The notes: a model not told the origin generated them from the sequence alone. A stretch of DNA of 64,000 nucleotides from an uncultured Peptococcaceae bacterium (GCA_902492275.1 CABUKW010000001.1:1-64000), one strand, 5' to 3'; shown: positions 16,099 through 25,589, counted from the first letter of the stretch. A program made the numbers and translations.

Positions 16099-16136
16099 CA
16101 AAGCAGACACCTGGCAAGCGCAAGGTGCCTGCTTTT
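16099..16136 (+). terminator. Intrinsic terminator
   Basis: Stem AAAGCAGACACCT / AGGTGCCTGCTTT with loop, followed by TTTT, directly after the small membrane protein gene. Confidence 0.8.
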
Positions 16137-16206
16137 TATTTGTACTGAAAGAGGAATGATAAAAAAGAAAAATAAAAAAGAGCCCGATTGCTCGAACTCT
16201 TTCCAA

Positions 16207-16290
16207 TGCGGGCGAGAGGACTTGAACCTCCACGAGATTGCTCCCACTAGAACCTGAATCTAGCGCGTCTGCCAATTCCGCCACGCCCGC
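16207..16290 (-). tRNA. tRNA-Leu (anticodon CAG)
   Basis: The minus strand folds as a class II tRNA of 84 nt. The acceptor stem is GCGGGCG/CGCCCGC with discriminator A. The D-loop region is GCGGAATTGGCAGACGC. The anticodon stem CTAGA/TCTAG encloses TTCAGGT with anticodon CAG, a long variable arm (TGGGAGCAATCTCGT) follows, and the T-loop is TTCAAGT. The CCA end is not encoded. Confidence 0.97.
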
Positions 16291-16310
16291 TTGTCGTTGA
16301 CGACTTTGGT

Positions 16311-16339
16311 ATCATATCATGTTTTCAATAGTTGGTCAA
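16311..16339 (-). promoter_or_regulatory. Promoter of tRNA-Leu
   Basis: On the minus strand TTGACC (16334-16339), 17-bp spacer, TATGAT (16311-16316), about 20 bp before the tRNA. Confidence 0.75.
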
Positions 16340-16381
16340 GTCTTTTCAGAAATTTTTTTATAGGTTTCTTGTAATTGCTGC

Positions 16382-16440
16382 TTGACAAATGACCAAATCA
16401 GTTTTAAAATAACGTTGTTATCAGATAACAACGTTATTTT
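16382..16440 (+). promoter_or_regulatory. tetR promoter with overlapping palindromic operator
   Basis: TTGACA (16382-16387), 17-bp spacer, TAAAAT (16405-16410). A perfect 16-bp inverted repeat with a 3-nt centre (16406-16421 and 16425-16440, core AACGTTGTTAT) covers the -10 and the expected transcription start. This is the expected layout for autorepression by the TetR protein encoded 12 bp downstream. Confidence 0.8.
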
Positions 16441-16452
16441 TAGGAGGTACCT

Positions 16453-17073
16453 ATGAGACCGGTCAATGAAAAATTAGCGGAAAAACTTTTAGAAGCAGGA
16501 AAACAGGAATTTTTGGAGCGGGGCTTTCAAGGTGCGTCTATGCGCAGTATTGCAGCGGCGGCAGGCGTTACAACCGGCGCGCTGTACCGCTATTATACCG
16601 ATAAGGCGGCGCTGCTGGACGCTTTGGTGCAGGAGCCTGCCGATACCTTGGAGGCGGCCTATCGGGAGCAGCAGCGTGCTTTTGCGGAAAAACCGCTGCA
16701 AAGTCAGTTAGCAGGCTTGCCGGAGGTATCCGATGGCAGCGCGGCCTGGATGATGGCTTATATTTACGACCATTTTGACGCCTTTAAGCTGATTTTGTGC
16801 CATGCAGCTGGCACAAAATATGAACACTATCTGGATACCCTGATTGACATCGAGTCCGAATCGGGTCGGCGGCTGCTGGATCGTATGCAGGAGGAAGGGC
16901 TTCCGGTTCGGGATATGGATGACAGTCTCATTCATATTTTATCCAGCGCGTTGTTTAACGGTATGTTTGAAACGATACGGCACGATATGCCCCGTGAGAA
17001 GGCCTATGCCTATATGGACAGACTGCGTGAATTTTATTCTGCTGGTTGGTTTAAGATTTTGGGAATTTCCTGA
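16453..17073 (+). CDS. TetR/AcrR-family transcriptional regulator
   Basis: 206 residues, start after TAGGAGGTACCT. The N-terminal helix-turn-helix is clear (FLERGFQGASMRSIAAAAGV then TTGALYRYYTDKAALLDAL, residues about 17-58). The remainder is the variable ligand-binding helical domain. TetR proteins usually repress until a small ligand binds. A perfect palindrome overlaps its own promoter, and the downstream pair of ABC exporter-fold genes begins 60 bp after its stop, so it probably controls itself and those transporters. A weak 6-bp hairpin with a T-run (17061-17093) lies between tetR and the transporter genes. Confidence 0.92.
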   Translation: MRPVNEKLAEKLLEAGKQEFLERGFQGASMRSIAAAAGVTTGALYRYYTDKAALLDALVQEPADTLEAAYREQQRAFAEKPLQSQLAGLPEVSDGSAAWMMAYIYDHFDAFKLILCHAAGTKYEHYLDTLIDIESESGRRLLDRMQEEGLPVRDMDDSLIHILSSALFNGMFETIRHDMPREKAYAYMDRLREFYSAGWFKILGIS

Positions 17074-17133
17074 TTTGGGATTCCCGATTTTTTCTCAGAC
17101 AGTTAGCTGAAACTAATGAAAGGAGTTCTATTT

Positions 17134-18879
17134 ATGGAAGAAACAAAGAAACCATCGCCCTTTGCCAAATTATGGACCTGGGCGGCGCCTTATCATAACG
17201 GCTTTTACGGCGCAGTACTATTGGCGGTGTTGGGTGTGGCCTGTAGCATGGCTGCCTATTTCTGCATTGCTGCTATGATTGGCTTATTGCTTGGCGGAGC
17301 AGGTTTGCAGCAATGCTTGCCCTTTTGCGGTATGATGCTGGCCGCTTATGTGGGGAAGGCTGTTTTTTCGACCTGCTCGACAGCCCTGTCCCATACGGCT
17401 ACCTATCACACCCTGCGGGAGCTGCGCAAGGCACTGCTGGCCAAATTATCCCGTATGCCGATGGGAACCATTTTGGATACGCCTTCGGGGCAGTATAAGA
17501 CTACCATTGTGGATAGGGTGGAGGGGATGGAACCGACATTGGCCCATCTCATTCCGGAAATGACCTCCAATATTTTGGTGCCTTTGGCCATTGCTGTTTA
17601 TATTTTTGCGTTAGACTGGCGGATGGGCTTGGCCAGCCTGTTGACAACGATGATTGGTCTGCTGGTGGCCTCTCAAAGCAGCAAAACCTATGCGGTGCGC
17701 TGGCAGGGCGCTGTGGAGACAGGCCGCCGCATGGCCAACGCCATTGTAGAATATGTGGGCGGCATCCAGGTGGTGAAGGCCTTCAGTCAAAGTGCAGGTT
17801 CTTATCGAAGATACGCTGATGCGGTGACCGACAATGCCCAATACTATGTAGATTGGATGGCCGATAATCAAAAATACATGGCAACCATGCAGTCGGTAAC
17901 GCCGGCGGTGCTGCTGCCCATTTTGCCGGTGGGACTGTTGCTCTGGTCTGGCGGCAGCTTATCGGCTGACCATTTTTTAACGATTATTGTACTGTCGCTG
18001 GGGTTGACAGGGCCGCTTTTGGCCGCTATGTCTTTTGTGGATGAGCTGGCGGTGGTTGGCACCAATGTGGCGGAAATTGCCGGAATTTTGGAGGGACCAG
18101 AGCTGATTCGGCCCACGCAGAAGGCGGCGCTGGACGGACAGCGCATCGTCTTGCAGCAGGTTCGCTTCCGCTACGGAAAGGAAGGGAATGAAATCCTGCA
18201 TGGCCTTGATCTGACTATCGAGCCGGGCACAGTTACAGCGTTGGTGGGGCCTTCCGGCTCCGGTAAATCCACCATTGCCAAGCTGATTGCCGGTTTGTGG
18301 GATGTGACCGGCGGCAGCATCACCCTGGGCGGCGTTGATTTGCGGCAAATTCCGTTGGAGCAGCTGAACAGCCAAATTGCTTATGTGTCTCAGGACAATT
18401 ATCTGTTTGACCGTACGGTGCGGGAAAATATCCGCCTGGGCCGGTTAGACGCCACCGATGCCGAGGTGGAAGCAGTGGCGAAGGCCGCGGGCTGCGACGG
18501 CTTCATCCGCGCTTTGGAACAGGGCTATGACACCGTTTGCGGCGGAGGCGGCGGGCATCTTTCCGGCGGTGAAAAGCAACGGATTTCTATTGCCCGGGCC
18601 ATGCTGAAAAACGCGCCGATCGTCATCTTAGACGAGGCAACGGCCAGCATTGATCCGGAAAATGAAGCGCTGATTCAGCGGGCCATTTATGCCTTGACAA
18701 AGGGAAAAACGCTGATTGTGATCGCCCATCGTCTGTCTACCATCGTAAATGCCGATCAGATTGTGGTGGTAGAACGGGGTCAGATTGTAGGTCGGGGCAG
18801 ACAGGAAGAATTGCTGGCCGATTGTCCGCTTTACGGGCAAATGTGGAAGGCCTATTTGGGCACGCAGGATGCAGCCTGA
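17134..18879 (+). CDS. ABC exporter-fold transporter, first subunit of TetR-linked pair
   Basis: 581 residues from ATG 17134, which has AAAGGAG upstream; a nearer-5' ATG at 17116 lacks a site. The N-terminal half has about six membrane helices, and the C-terminal half is an ATPase: Walker A GPSGSGKST, Q-loop YVSQDNYLF, signature LSGGEKQR, Walker B IVILDEATASIDPENE. A fused membrane-ATPase half-transporter of this type works as a dimer with the gene encoded 14 bp downstream. Sequence style resembles the YbtPQ/Irp group, members of which import siderophores although they have exporter folds. The substrate cannot be read from the sequence. Confidence 0.9.
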   Translation: MEETKKPSPFAKLWTWAAPYHNGFYGAVLLAVLGVACSMAAYFCIAAMIGLLLGGAGLQQCLPFCGMMLAAYVGKAVFSTCSTALSHTATYHTLRELRKALLAKLSRMPMGTILDTPSGQYKTTIVDRVEGMEPTLAHLIPEMTSNILVPLAIAVYIFALDWRMGLASLLTTMIGLLVASQSSKTYAVRWQGAVETGRRMANAIVEYVGGIQVVKAFSQSAGSYRRYADAVTDNAQYYVDWMADNQKYMATMQSVTPAVLLPILPVGLLLWSGGSLSADHFLTIIVLSLGLTGPLLAAMSFVDELAVVGTNVAEIAGILEGPELIRPTQKAALDGQRIVLQQVRFRYGKEGNEILHGLDLTIEPGTVTALVGPSGSGKSTIAKLIAGLWDVTGGSITLGGVDLRQIPLEQLNSQIAYVSQDNYLFDRTVRENIRLGRLDATDAEVEAVAKAAGCDGFIRALEQGYDTVCGGGGGHLSGGEKQRISIARAMLKNAPIVILDEATASIDPENEALIQRAIYALTKGKTLIVIAHRLSTIVNADQIVVVERGQIVGRGRQEELLADCPLYGQMWKAYLGTQDAA

Positions 18880-18893
18880 AAGGAGGAGTGGCA

Positions 18894-20621
18894 ATGTTTG
18901 GTATACTGAAAAAAATCTTTGACTTTGCGGGCAGCCGCCGCGGACTTTTGATAAAATCCATGCTGGTAGCTTTTGCAGGGGCTGTTTTTTCCGCTTTGCA
19001 GTTTATGGCGCTGCTATTGACCCTGGATATGGTGATTGGGGCAGAGCTGGGAAACCTGTGGCCAGTGGTGGCCATTATGCTGGTTTCTGTGGCAGGAAAA
19101 ATCCTGTGCTCCTATTGTTCCACCAACATGGAAACGGAAACCGGATATTTTATGGTGGCGAAGAAGCGCATTCATATCGGGGATCGGCTGCGTTATATCC
19201 CCATGGGCTATTTCAATAAAAACAGCTTGGGCAATATCACGGCGGTGGTTACCACCACGCTGGGCGATGTGGAAAACAATGCCGCTCGTTGTTTGGTAAT
19301 GGTAATCGGCGGCTTTCTCAATACAGTGGCATTGTGTCTGATGCTGACCATAGCCGATTGGCGGTTGGGACTGCTTTCTCTGGCCGGTATTGGCTGCTAT
19401 TTGCTGGTTACTGAATTGTCGCAGCGGGCCATGCAAAAGACCGGCCCAGCCCGGCAGCAGGCCCAGGAAAATCTGGTGGAGGCGGTGCTGGAATATATTC
19501 AGGGTATGGGCGTAGTGAAAGCCTACGGATTAGAAAGGGACAACAATCAGGCCGTGCAGAAACGGGTAGCGGAAAGCTGTGACCGCGCTTTGTCTCTGGA
19601 GCGCTCGTTAGTTCCTTATTCGGCGGTGCGGCAGATAGTGGTGCAGCTATTCAGCGTATTGCTTGTTGTCAGCTCCCTGCGCTTTTATGCAGCCGGTACC
19701 TTGCCAATCGAGCGGTGCCTGTTGATGTTAATCGTATCGTTTATGATTTATCGGGAACTGGAAAGCGCCGGCAATATGTCCGACAATCTGCAGATGCTGG
19801 GCGCTGCCATGGACAAAGCCAATTCTATCGACGATACGCCGGTGATGGATATTGAAGGACAGGAACTGACGCCGGCCCATAGAGATATTTGCTTTGAGAA
19901 CGTCAGCTTCTCTTATGGCGACCGCAAAATTTTAGACGGCGTCAGCTTTACGATTCCGGAAAAAAACACCACAGCTGTGGTAGGACCGTCCGGCGGCGGC
20001 AAAACGACGCTGTGCAATCTGATTGCCCGTTTTTGGGATGTGGACGGCGGTCGAATTACCATAGGCGGTCACGATGTGCGGGCCTATAAGCTGGATAGCT
20101 TGATGAAAAATATTTCAATGGTCTTTCAGAATGTGTATTTATTCCAGGATACCATTGAGAATAATATGAAGTTCGGCAAGCCGGACGCTACCCACGCCCA
20201 GGTGGTGGAGGCAGCTAAAAAGGCCTGCTGCCACGAATTTATTATGAGCCTGCCTGATGGCTATGATACGGTTATCGGCGAGGGCGGCGGCACCTTATCC
20301 GGCGGCGAGAAGCAGCGGATTTCCATTGCCAGAGCTATTTTAAAGGACGCGCCTATTATCATTTTAGATGAGGCGACCGCTAGCGTGGATCCGGAAAACG
20401 AAGCGGAGCTGCAGGCTGCCATCGACGCGTTAACCCATGATAAAACGATCATTATGATTGCTCATCGTTTGAAAACGGTGCGCCATGCCGAGCAGATTTT
20501 GGTGCTGAGCGGCGGCAGAATTGTACAGCGGGGCACTCATGAGCAATTGCTGCAGGAAAAAGGCATCTATGCTGATTTTATCGGCTTGCGCCAGGAGGCC
20601 GCCAACTGGAAACTGGCCTGA
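18894..20621 (+). CDS. ABC exporter-fold transporter, second subunit of TetR-linked pair
   Basis: 575 residues from ATG 18894 (GGAGGAGTGGCA upstream). About six helices are followed by an ATPase domain with GPSGGGKTT, MVFQNVYLF, LSGGEKQRIS and IIILDEATASVDPENE. The segment GDRLRYIPMGYFNKNSLGNI precedes the coupling helix region. It is most like the product of the gene at 23733, the second subunit of the other pair, and forms a probable heterodimer with the 17134 product. A strong terminator follows. Confidence 0.9.
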   Translation: MFGILKKIFDFAGSRRGLLIKSMLVAFAGAVFSALQFMALLLTLDMVIGAELGNLWPVVAIMLVSVAGKILCSYCSTNMETETGYFMVAKKRIHIGDRLRYIPMGYFNKNSLGNITAVVTTTLGDVENNAARCLVMVIGGFLNTVALCLMLTIADWRLGLLSLAGIGCYLLVTELSQRAMQKTGPARQQAQENLVEAVLEYIQGMGVVKAYGLERDNNQAVQKRVAESCDRALSLERSLVPYSAVRQIVVQLFSVLLVVSSLRFYAAGTLPIERCLLMLIVSFMIYRELESAGNMSDNLQMLGAAMDKANSIDDTPVMDIEGQELTPAHRDICFENVSFSYGDRKILDGVSFTIPEKNTTAVVGPSGGGKTTLCNLIARFWDVDGGRITIGGHDVRAYKLDSLMKNISMVFQNVYLFQDTIENNMKFGKPDATHAQVVEAAKKACCHEFIMSLPDGYDTVIGEGGGTLSGGEKQRISIARAILKDAPIIILDEATASVDPENEAELQAAIDALTHDKTIIMIAHRLKTVRHAEQILVLSGGRIVQRGTHEQLLQEKGIYADFIGLRQEAANWKLA

Positions 20622-20644
20622 GAAAAAATTGACTGCAGATGAAG

Positions 20645-20688
20645 AGCCGCTTTTGCTGAACGTCCCATATCGGCAAAAGCGGTTTTTT
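20645..20688 (+). terminator. Intrinsic terminator after the TetR-linked ABC pair
   Basis: Stem CCGCTTTTGC/GCAAAAGCGG followed by TTTTTT. Confidence 0.85.
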
Positions 20689-20692
20689 GACA

Positions 20693-20721
20693 TTGCCGGC
20701 AGGAGATGTTTGTGCTATGAT
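20693..20721 (+). promoter_or_regulatory. Possible promoter of the AraC-type regulator
   Basis: TTGCCG (20693-20698), 17-bp spacer, TATGAT (20716-20721). The leader to the gene would be about 145 nt. Confidence 0.35.
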
Positions 20722-20873
20722 AAAGCTGTCCAAATGAGACAATGTGAACCAAATGGAATAGACAAAGCGCAATATAAGAGATATTTTATTAAATTAAGGT
20801 AAAATTTTTTTACAATGCAGTTAGCAAACCGTAATAAAAAGAAGAAAAAACTATCTGAAAAGGCGGGAGAAGC

Positions 20874-21821
20874 ATGTATGGATCTATGTTGCACTGTGAC
20901 CAGTGCCGTCAGATTGGGGAACGGGACGGCGGTGTTGTTTATCAGTTTCAGAATGAAACCGGCAGCGGAACGCTGACTATGTATGACGTATTTCCCGGCG
21001 TTACGCTGGCCTATAACGATTTTCACATGCGCTATTTTGATTCGGCCTTTCAGCCTGACCGAGATGTATTTTGTATTGACCATTGTCGGGAAGGACGGCT
21101 GGAATATATGGCCAAGAACGAAGCCTATTCCTATGTAGAGGCGGGCGATTTGAAGCTGGATTGCCGCTTAACCCATACCGGACGGTTTGAGATGCCGCTT
21201 TCCCATTATCACGGAGCCATGGTGTCCTTTGACTTGGCGATTGCCTGCCGGTCGCTGCCGTTGGAAATCAAGGAGTTTCCTGTTGATTTGCAAAGACTGC
21301 GGGAAAAATTTTGCCAGGACCGTTATCCGGTGGTGCTGCACAGAGCCAGCTCCATTGAGCATATTTTTGCCGATTTATATGCAGTGCCGGAGCAGATTAA
21401 ACGGCCGTATTTTAAGGTGAAAATTCTGGAGCTGCTGCTGTATCTGGAGGCTCTGGAATTTGCAGAAACCAAAGTGGAAAAGCCCTATTTTTATAAAACG
21501 CAGGTAGAAAAAACGAAAGCGATACAGCGATTTTTAGTGGAGCATCTGGCAGAGCATTTCACACAGGAGGAATTATCCCAGCAATTTGAAATTCCGCTGA
21601 CTCCTATGAAGCGCTGCTTTAAATCCATTTACGGCAATACCATCGGCGGTTGGCTGCTGCAATACCGCATGAATCAGGCTGCCGTTATGCTGCAGCAGCG
21701 CAAGCTCAGCATAACAGAAATTGCCGGACAGGTGGGCTATGACAGTCCCAGCAAATTTTCGATGGCCTTTAAGAGAGTGATGGGATTGTCGCCCACCGAG
21801 TATCGCAGCCGTCGCAAGTGA
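20874..21821 (+). CDS. AraC-family transcriptional regulator
   Basis: 315 residues. The C-terminal 100 residues are the double helix-turn-helix of AraC/XylS proteins (LSQQFEIPLTPMKRCFKSIY, then LSITEIAGQVGYDSPSKFSM, ending FKRVMGLSPTEYRSRRK). Residues 1-200 form a sensing domain without a recognisable cupin signature. The organisation resembles the PchR/YbtA class that controls siderophore genes. It lies between two ABC pairs and directly upstream of the second, with a terminator-like hairpin between. It most likely activates the 21950-25493 transporter genes. Confidence 0.9.
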   Translation: MYGSMLHCDQCRQIGERDGGVVYQFQNETGSGTLTMYDVFPGVTLAYNDFHMRYFDSAFQPDRDVFCIDHCREGRLEYMAKNEAYSYVEAGDLKLDCRLTHTGRFEMPLSHYHGAMVSFDLAIACRSLPLEIKEFPVDLQRLREKFCQDRYPVVLHRASSIEHIFADLYAVPEQIKRPYFKVKILELLLYLEALEFAETKVEKPYFYKTQVEKTKAIQRFLVEHLAEHFTQEELSQQFEIPLTPMKRCFKSIYGNTIGGWLLQYRMNQAAVMLQQRKLSITEIAGQVGYDSPSKFSMAFKRVMGLSPTEYRSRRK

Positions 21822-21897
21822 GACAAAAAGGTCGGTCCAATCGGGACCAAACCGACGACCTGGAGCAGAGAAAAACAAGAACGTGTTATATGATAAG

Positions 21898-21927
21898 GAT
21901 GATGTCGATTGGCATCATCTATTTTTT
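21898..21927 (+). terminator. Terminator or attenuator between araC-type gene and ABC pair
   Basis: GATGATG/CATCATC stem with 8-nt loop, followed by TATTTTTT. Partial termination here would lower transporter expression relative to the regulator. Another GC-rich inverted repeat (GTCGGT/ACCGAC) lies at about 21832-21855. Confidence 0.55.
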
Positions 21928-21949
21928 ATTTGAAAGGAGTGTTTGAGTA

Positions 21950-23740
21950 ATGCATACACAAACAAAAAAAGCCGGCTGGTTTGCCTGCCTGTTGACTTAT
22001 GCTAAGGATAGTGGCGGAAAACTGACTGGCTCGGTGGTGCTTTCGGTCATCAGTGTGGTTGCCGGTTTATTTCCCTATTATTGCATGTTTCGCTTGATTG
22101 CGGCTTTTGTGGATAACGCGTTGTCTGCCCCACTGATTGTCCGTTGGTGCGGATTGGCTTTGCTGGCCTACGGCATCAAGGTGGTGTTTTTTGGGTTATC
22201 CACCGGCCTGTCCCATTATGCCGCCTATCATATTTTAGAAAATCTGCGGTTGCAGGTGGCCAACCGGTTTCTGCATGCGCCATTGGGAGAAGTAGAAGCC
22301 CATTCCATCGGGGAAATCAAAAATATTATGGTGGATAAGATTGAGGATATCGAGCCGCCCTTGGCCCATATGATTCCAGAAGGCACCGGCCATATTATGC
22401 TGCCTGTCGTCAGCCTGCTGGCGCTGGCGGTCATTGACTGGCGCGTTGCGCTGGCTTCCCTGATTACAGTGCCCTTTTCGCTGCTTTGTATGATATTGAC
22501 TTTTCAAATCAGCGGGAAAAATTTTGACAAGTATAATCAGTCCAACGCTTACATGAACAGTATCATTGTCGAGTATATTGAAGGCATCGAGGTGATTAAG
22601 GCCTTTGGCAGGGCTGGCAAATCTTATGAAAAATATGCCAAGGCCATTCTGGATTATAAAACCTTTGTTGTAAAGTGGCTTACCTCCACCTGGGTGACCT
22701 TTAAGCTGGCCTTTGCTCTGTTTCCTTCTACGCTGCTGGGCACGCTGCCAATGTGTTTATTTTTGGGCGCCAACGGTGCGATTACTGCGGCAGAGGCTAC
22801 GCTGTGTGTGATGCTGTCCATGTCCATGGTAAGCTCGCTGGCCAAGCTGGAGGTGTTCAGCAATAGTATGAAGCAGGTGCAGATGACGGTAGAAGAACTG
22901 CAGCAGTATCTGGAGATGGAGGCTCTGCCGGAACCGCAGACGCCAGCGGCGTTGGCAGGCTATGAGGTGCAGCTGCAGGATGTGCGCTTCTCCTACACCG
23001 GCGCAGCAGAACAGGAGGTGCTGCACGGCATCAGTCTGACCTTGCCGCAGGGCAGCTTTACAGCGCTGGTAGGACCGTCCGGCGGCGGAAAATCTACAGT
23101 GGCCAAGCTGATTGCCCGCTTTTGGGACGTTACAGCAGGCAGCATTACCATCGGCGGCGCAGACATCCGAACCATGCCGCTGAAGCAATTGGCCGATACA
23201 GTCAGCTTTGTAACCCAGGACAATTTTCTGTTTAGCTGCTCGCTGAAGGAAAATATTCGGTTAGGACGGCCCACAGCCAGCGACGACGAAGTATTTGCCG
23301 CAGCGCGGGCGGCGCAATGTGAGGATTTTATTTTAAAGCTGCCGCTGGGATATGATACGCCGGCTGGAGAAGCAGGCAAACGGCTTTCCGGCGGTGAAAA
23401 GCAGCGGATTGCCATCGCCCGTATGATACTAAAGGACGCGCCTATCATCATTTTGGATGAGGCCACGGCCTTCACCGATCCAGAGAACGAGGAAAAAATT
23501 CAGCAGAGCATCGCTGCGCTTTCCAGAGGCAAAACACTGCTGGTAATTGCCCATCGGCTTTCGACGATACAAAAAGCAGACAATATCATCGTGCTGCAAA
23601 AGGGCCATATTGTAGCGCAGGGCAAACAGGGCGCGCTGCTAGACCATTGTCCGCTTTATCGGAACATGTGGCAGGCGCATATCGGCGCCAGGGACTGGGC
23701 GGTTTCTGCCGCCGGAAAGGGGGAAGCGCAGCATGTTTAA
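21950..23740 (+). CDS. ABC exporter-fold transporter, first subunit of AraC-linked pair
   Basis: 596 residues, start after GAAAGGAGTGTTTGAGTA. A six-helix membrane domain is followed by an ATPase (GPSGGGKST, FVTQDNFLF, LSGGEKQRIAIAR, IIILDEATAFTDPENE). The unusual EATAFTDPEN sequence after Walker B is typical of the YbtQ/Irp-like group. It is the counterpart of the 17134 gene product, sharing order and segment style (for example the AHMIPE motif before helix 3-4 and the IVEYIEGI region). It overlaps the next gene by 8 bp, indicating coupled synthesis of a heterodimer. Confidence 0.9.
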   Translation: MHTQTKKAGWFACLLTYAKDSGGKLTGSVVLSVISVVAGLFPYYCMFRLIAAFVDNALSAPLIVRWCGLALLAYGIKVVFFGLSTGLSHYAAYHILENLRLQVANRFLHAPLGEVEAHSIGEIKNIMVDKIEDIEPPLAHMIPEGTGHIMLPVVSLLALAVIDWRVALASLITVPFSLLCMILTFQISGKNFDKYNQSNAYMNSIIVEYIEGIEVIKAFGRAGKSYEKYAKAILDYKTFVVKWLTSTWVTFKLAFALFPSTLLGTLPMCLFLGANGAITAAEATLCVMLSMSMVSSLAKLEVFSNSMKQVQMTVEELQQYLEMEALPEPQTPAALAGYEVQLQDVRFSYTGAAEQEVLHGISLTLPQGSFTALVGPSGGGKSTVAKLIARFWDVTAGSITIGGADIRTMPLKQLADTVSFVTQDNFLFSCSLKENIRLGRPTASDDEVFAAARAAQCEDFILKLPLGYDTPAGEAGKRLSGGEKQRIAIARMILKDAPIIILDEATAFTDPENEEKIQQSIAALSRGKTLLVIAHRLSTIQKADNIIVLQKGHIVAQGKQGALLDHCPLYRNMWQAHIGARDWAVSAAGKGEAQHV

Positions 23741-25493
23741 GACGATAAAACGAATCATAGATTGGTGTGGCGAATGGAAGGGAAAGCTGTACATTGGCTT
23801 CGTCTTTTCTTTTTTTTTCACTTGGTTTGCCGCCTTGCCGGTGATGGTGGCGGCTTATACGGTGGGGCTTTTACTGGAGGCTGCTCGCGGTAATGGAGCG
23901 TTTGCCGTCAAATGGATTTGGCTTAGCTTTGTCCTTATCGCCGTGCTGATTTTCCTGCGGTTTTTGTTCGACTACCTGCGGGCCAAATTTCAGGAAACCA
24001 TCAGCTATGAGCTGGCGGCGCGGGATCGTCTGGCCATCGGCGACGCCCTGAAACGGGTTTCTCTGGGCTATTTTCAGCAGGTTCAAACCGGTAATATTCT
24101 AAATTCCATTACCACCGGTCTGCATACATTAGAAAATATGGGCATGCGGATGGTTGACGATTTTGTGGGCGGATATCTGAATTTTCTGGTCATATTTCTT
24201 TGCCTGCTGGTCATCCATCCATTGGTTTCGGTTCTTGCACTGGTGGGCGCGGCATTGTCCTTTCTGTTTTTGCTGTTGGTTTCCAGACACAGCGTCAAAA
24301 ATGCGCCGGTAGCGGCCAAGGCTGGACGGGATTTGACGGCGGCTACCTTAGAATATGCGCGGGGCCTGCCGGTGGTAAAATCTTTCGGGCAGAGCGGCGC
24401 TTCTATGGCGGCATTGTCCAAAGCCTGCCGGGACAGTCGGGATAGCTGCCTGACCATTGAGTGGGGCTATACGCCTGCCAACTGCCTCCATTTATTGGCG
24501 CTGAAAACCGCTTCGGTGGCTTTGGCGGGCGCAGCCTGCTATCTGGGCATGACAGGCCAGATGGCACTGCCGCTTATGCTGATGTTCGTCTTTTTCTCTT
24601 TCAGCATTTTCTCCGGTTTAGAGCCTATCAGTGACAGCGCCCATGTGCTGGGTGTGATTGACAACGCCATGAACCAGCTAGAGGCTTTGAAGGCCAGCAA
24701 TTACATTGATCGGGACGGCAAGGATATTCCTCTGACTGCCTTTGACGTGGCCTTTCAGCATGTGGATTTCAGCTATGGAGAAAGAAAAATTTTGCAGGAT
24801 GTGAGCTTTACCATTCCGGAAAAAACGTCTACAGCCATAGTCGGGCCGTCGGGCAGCGGGAAAACCACAATCTGCAATCTGATTGCCCGCTTTTACGATG
24901 TGGACAGCGGCAGCGTACAGGTAGGCGGCCATGATGTCAGAGAATTGACCTGCGACAGCTTACTGCAGCATATTTCGATGGTCTTCCAGAATGTATATTT
25001 GTTTCACGACACTATCCGCAGCAACATTTGCTTTGGCAAGCCGGACGCTACCCAGGAGGAAATGATAGCGGCGGCTCAAAAAGCATGCTGCCACGATTTT
25101 ATCATGGCGTTGCCCCAGGGCTATGATACAGTCATCGGCGAAGGCGGCAGCACCTTATCTGGCGGTGAAAAGCAGCGTATCTCCATTGCCAGGGCCATTC
25201 TGAAGAACGCGCCCATCATCATTTTGGATGAAGCCACCGCCAGCGTGGATCCAGAAAACGAGCATCTCATTCAGGCCGCTATCTCAGAACTGACCAGAGG
25301 AAAAACCATCATCACTATCGCCCACCGGTTGGCAACCATTGAGCAGGCCGACCAGATTTTGGTGGTGGAGGACGGCAGAATTGTGCAGCGGGGCACCCAT
25401 CAGACCTTACTGCAGCAGGAGGGTCGTTACCGCAGCTTTATAGAAATCCGGCAGCGGGTAGAGGGCTGGAATTTAGGCGAAGCGAATCAGTAA
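23733..25493 (+). CDS. ABC exporter-fold transporter, second subunit of AraC-linked pair
   Basis: 586 residues, starting inside the end of the previous gene with GGAAAGGGGG upstream. A six-helix membrane domain carries the segment RVSLGYFQQVQTGNI. The ATPase has GPSGSGKTT, MVFQNVYLF, LSGGEKQRIS and IIILDEATASVDPENE. Residues after the Walker A (ICNLIARFYDVDSGSVQVGG) are nearly the same as in the 18894 product, so both pairs derive from one duplicated pair. It should form a heterodimer with the 21950 product. Confidence 0.9.
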   Translation: MFKTIKRIIDWCGEWKGKLYIGFVFSFFFTWFAALPVMVAAYTVGLLLEAARGNGAFAVKWIWLSFVLIAVLIFLRFLFDYLRAKFQETISYELAARDRLAIGDALKRVSLGYFQQVQTGNILNSITTGLHTLENMGMRMVDDFVGGYLNFLVIFLCLLVIHPLVSVLALVGAALSFLFLLLVSRHSVKNAPVAAKAGRDLTAATLEYARGLPVVKSFGQSGASMAALSKACRDSRDSCLTIEWGYTPANCLHLLALKTASVALAGAACYLGMTGQMALPLMLMFVFFSFSIFSGLEPISDSAHVLGVIDNAMNQLEALKASNYIDRDGKDIPLTAFDVAFQHVDFSYGERKILQDVSFTIPEKTSTAIVGPSGSGKTTICNLIARFYDVDSGSVQVGGHDVRELTCDSLLQHISMVFQNVYLFHDTIRSNICFGKPDATQEEMIAAAQKACCHDFIMALPQGYDTVIGEGGSTLSGGEKQRISIARAILKNAPIIILDEATASVDPENEHLIQAAISELTRGKTIITIAHRLATIEQADQILVVEDGRIVQRGTHQTLLQQEGRYRSFIEIRQRVEGWNLGEANQ

Positions 25494-25550
25494 ATCACAG
25501 AAAATCCCCATGCTTTTTCTATGGTTGTATTTTACAAAAAAATACGAAAG

Positions 25551-25589
25551 AAAAATCAGCCAGTCCAAGCGCATTTACGGACTGGCTGA
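25551..25589 (-). terminator. Intrinsic terminator of the 27051-25622 operon
   Basis: On the minus strand CAGCCAGTCC/GGACTGGCTG form a 10-bp stem followed by ATTTTTC. It also lies 65 bp after the plus-strand ABC gene. Confidence 0.7.
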
